A stretch of 64,000 bases of DNA from Callipepla californica brunnescens (Eukaryota; Chordata; Aves; Galliformes; Odontophoridae): NCBI GenBank assembly GCA_023055505.1, contig JALIRH010000006.1, positions 26,447,105 through 26,511,104 of the forward strand. The letters run 5' to 3'. Positions 61,402-64,000 of this stretch are shown here, one piece after another. Numbering within the stretch: the stretch's first letter is position 1; every line of letters starts with the position of its first letter. Under the pieces are notes generated by a model that did no database searches, was not told the origin of the DNA, and was given only the letters and a program-made list of their open reading frames with translations. A program made the translations under genes and the position numbers.

Positions 61402-63768
61402 ATTTCAGCACATCCACGTGGGAAGCAGATGGGTCTACATGGCTCCCCGCTGCTTCAATGAGCATAAGGGTCTGCTTTAGTTGTAGTAGTTCATTCAGGA
61501 AAAATTATGCCAAGAATCCCATTCCACTAAATCTTTGCTTGCTTTGGAAAGGCACAAAGCAAAAAATGAAAGTCCTTCATCAATTACCCAGACCTTTTAA
61601 ATCCACATGCAACAAAGAGGCTCCTCTGAAGCCACTCACTAATGTGAAACGTGTCTTGGTGCTTTGTGCTGTATGCATTTTCTCTTCATTCGATTGGAGT
61701 GTGAACACACTTTTAAATTCAAACATTATTTTTAGAATTGATGGCTCATATAAGAATGGTACCACTGTTATTCATTATTGCTATAAAATATCTGGTAATC
61801 TTTTAGAAATAAGTATTCATACTGTGAGGTCCAGACTTCAATTTGTATTTAAAAAAGAAAATGTAACAATCTCTTTTTGCTTTTCTCTATTCCTCAACAT
61901 GAGTATGGAAAACTTTGAACGCATTCCAATGTTTTGTTATTAAACCAAGAAAAGAAAAACAGCAATTTTTGAATTATCTGCTACAGCCTTGTTTACATTG
62001 TGAATCTTCTAATTTAAGGCTCTGTGTGCTACAGAGTTCTAATTTTATCCAGTGCGAGAAAAAATATGGAAGGATATATAATCATGCTGGGGAAACTGTG
62101 GTTGTGTGGAGATGATGGAGAAATAGAGTTAAGAAGTGAACGCTGAACTGCATGTTTCATAATTCTTGAATAATTTGCCTTCGTCTTTCTTTCACTTGAT
62201 ACAGCCATAACAATAAAATATAATATGAATAGTCATTGATTTTTTGCTTATTCCTGGTTTCTTTTCTCATTTTACTCTTAGGGAAAAAAAAATAATATAA
62301 CAAGGAAACCATTAATGAGCTAAAACATCCCTGTTTCTAGGGAGGCTCCAGCTGTGTTAACCATTCAAATGATCTCTTGGAAAAAAAAGCATCCTTATAG
62401 CCAGAAAACAGATGCAGCATATGGAGTCAGGGAGATCAACAAAAACAAGTGGAAGATGGTTCGGAGAAACAAGTTAGAAGAAAAAGAATACTTCACTATT
62501 AAAACAGAATATTATATTATTCACTATGGTAATACTAAAGTGAATGGAAAAAGAAGAATCCTCACAAGAGCTGACAAAAGCACGAGAAAAGAAATCAAAG
62601 AGCTAGGAGGGTAGGATTTAGATCTTAGCCGTATGAGTCTGAATTCAGAGTGAATGCAGTGGAAAGTAAAAGCTGTCCTGGATGGCAGCAGCCCACTGCT
62701 CTGCTTGGATAAGCCTCTGTGCTCCATGTGCTCCCCCAGGACATGGGTTGTTGACTGCGGGCAGGTGGCCAGAGGAGCAGGGAGGGATCTCGTGGGCCAC
62801 ACTTGCCTCTGGAGAAGCTCCAGGCCCGAGGAAGGGGAGCTGCCGGCCCCTCTGAATAGACCATGGACCCCCATTTCTTTCCCCAAATTCCAGCGTATGG
62901 CCAGTCTGGTCTTTCCTCCTCTGCCCGCTCTGTCTTTTCAACATGATATATATATTATTTTTTCCCCATTTTCTCTCCTTGCTGAAATGAAACGAGGATG
63001 AAAAACCAGCCAACAAACCAAACAAAAATACACCTCACAAACAAGAGGAGGAGAGGCTCTGAATGGCATCCTCAAAAGCAAAGTCTGCATGCCTGCTGTG
63101 GAAACAGCAACCCCCCATCCCTGCAGCTGCAGGGATGTCCCTGTCTCGGTCTCCACTGTGCCCCATCTACACCACACTGCAACAAGGTCCTGCTCCGGCA
63201 GCCCCGGGTCAGTGTTAGTGGTAGCATTAGCCACCCACAGGCAAGGACACAACTGGTCCTGTGAGAAAACAGTGACAACAAGTGGGTCTGTCTAGAGATT
63301 CCATTTAAGTTGCCCTGTGACACACAGCTTGGACGCATCAAGATGGATTTCAGAGAAAAAGGGAGTATTCTCTTTATTAGCAAAGAAAACATAATAGAAG
63401 ATTTTTTTTCCTAGCCCCTGGCAGACCAGCAACTGAATCCCCTGGAAAGCCAGTCCTCTGACAGCACCACTCTACTGCCCCATCCGATCCATTTTTGAAG
63501 GCAACAAATTGCAAGATGGAAAAGAAAGCAGACAAAGAAATCACAATCAAAAGGCCCCAGAACTTTTTTTTTTTCCCACTTCCTTTACAAAAGCGATATA
63601 TATTAACACATCTACACACACACTGAATCTCTCCATCACCCCTTTCCCTTCGCACCCCCTTTGCTTTGAGTCCCATGCCTGTTACGGTCCCGGCTGTGGG
63701 GTGAGGAGCTCGAGTTTAAGAGGGGTTGGTGACCGGCCCCAGCCCCGTGCCTCCGAGCCTGGCTGCCC
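61402..63768. other. FERD3L 3' flank / 3' UTR and intergenic sequence
   Basis: The part nearest 63.7 kb should include the FERD3L 3' UTR (minus strand), but its end cannot be placed. The rest is unique sequence with a moderately GC-rich patch (62.65-62.9 kb) and a perfect 22-bp palindrome (63116-63137). A 186-codon plus-strand open frame (61383-61943) has no recognisable domain. Confidence 0.5.
63116..63137. promoter_or_regulatory. Perfect 22-bp palindrome centred on a CAGCTG E-box
   Basis: The arms CATCCCTGCAG and CTGCAGGGATG meet with no spacer. The central CAGCTG (63124-63129) is a bHLH-type E-box. It lies about 630 bp beyond the FERD3L stop codon. Function is unknown. Confidence 0.45.
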
Positions 63769-64000
63769 CTAGCTCGCCTCCTGCCTCCTGCAGCCGTTTA
63801 GGAGCTCAGTCATGAAGGAGATATACACTATGGCCAGGCGCAAGGTCTCTATCCGGGAGAGCCGCTTCTCGTAGGCGAAGGTGGGTACCTTCTTCCTCAG
63901 CTGGTCGAACGCCTCGTTGAGGTTGAACATCCTCTTCCTCTCCCGGATGTTGGCTGCCTGGCGCTGAGCGTAGGTGATAACCCTCTTTCTCCTGGGTCTG
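63769..64000 (-). CDS. FERD3L: FERD3L bHLH transcription factor, C-terminal part (5' end beyond window)
   Basis: On the minus strand, reading in from 63999, the frame encodes 76 residues to a TAG at 63769-63771. It opens with the basic run [20 protein letters not shown], then [40 protein letters not shown] and [15 protein letters not shown]. This is the whole bHLH and C-terminus of FERD3L (Nato3/Fer3-like), with the basic-region NIRERKR and helix residues intact. The N-terminal part lies to the right of the window. FERD3L acts in the neural-tube floor plate and in ventral midbrain progenitors. Its place beside TWIST1, on the same strand, is the conserved arrangement. No break is seen. Confidence 0.96.
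   Translation of the reverse strand, partial: RPRRKRVITYAQRQAANIRERKRMFNLNEAFDQLRKKVPTFAYEKRLSRIETLRLAIVYISFMTELLNGCRRQEAS

Noticed and set aside
63509..63772. 87-codon plus-strand frame at the FERD3L 3' end
   Set aside because: It lies antisense to the FERD3L 3' UTR and has no domain.

Overview
The window is vertebrate genomic DNA, most probably from a bird. The evidence is sparse intron-containing genes in AT-rich intergenic sequence, CR1 LINE fragments with the sauropsid 3' end, CpG islands, and the conserved gene order HDAC9 (+) - TWIST1 (-) - FERD3L (-), which is also the order at human 7p21.1. I cannot name the species.

Layout. Positions 1-3312 read as the last intron of HDAC9. A 40-nt terminal coding exon (3313-3352, ending GEPMEEEPAL-stop) and the HDAC9 3' UTR follow. 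From about 5.2 to 36.5 kb there is an AT-rich gene desert with CR1 fragments (17.1-18.2, 30.8-31.1 and 31.3-31.5 kb), a relic tRNA-derived SINE, a pentanucleotide array grown on a CR1 tail, and copies of a short palindromic repeat. From 36.5 to 42.3 kb come four long polypurine/polypyrimidine microsatellites, broken up by a CpG islet and complex single-copy sequence. From 42.4 to 46.1 kb lies a GC-rich, CpG-rich block with no recognisable protein, probably regulatory or the source of non-coding RNA.

TWIST1 (minus strand) occupies about 46.18-48.41 kb. It has a TATA/CCAAT promoter, one coding exon, a 536-nt intron just after the stop codon, and a non-coding second exon that holds the 3' UTR and poly(A) signal. 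As given, its reading frame is broken by one extra base in a run of eight C (48015-48022). The protein downstream is intact in another frame, so a homopolymer sequencing or assembly error is the likeliest cause. From 48.5 to 63.7 kb the TWIST1-FERD3L intergenic region holds further microsatellites, including a compound AAGGG/AAAAG array at 55.7-56.1 kb, a CpG island at 51.8-52.1 kb and two striking palindromes. The window ends inside FERD3L (minus strand), of which the bHLH and C-terminus are present.

How the parts relate. TWIST1 and FERD3L are related bHLH factors in tandem. TWIST1 acts in neural-crest, cranial and limb mesenchyme, and FERD3L in the floor plate and ventral midbrain. In mammals, enhancers within and beside HDAC9 are known to control TWIST1, so most of the non-repetitive intergenic DNA here is probably TWIST1 regulatory landscape. 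I found no convincing new protein-coding system. The points most worth checking are the TWIST1 frameshift, the density and structure of triplex-prone arrays around TWIST1, and several candidate regulatory elements (notably 43.39-43.46 and 42.46-42.54 kb).
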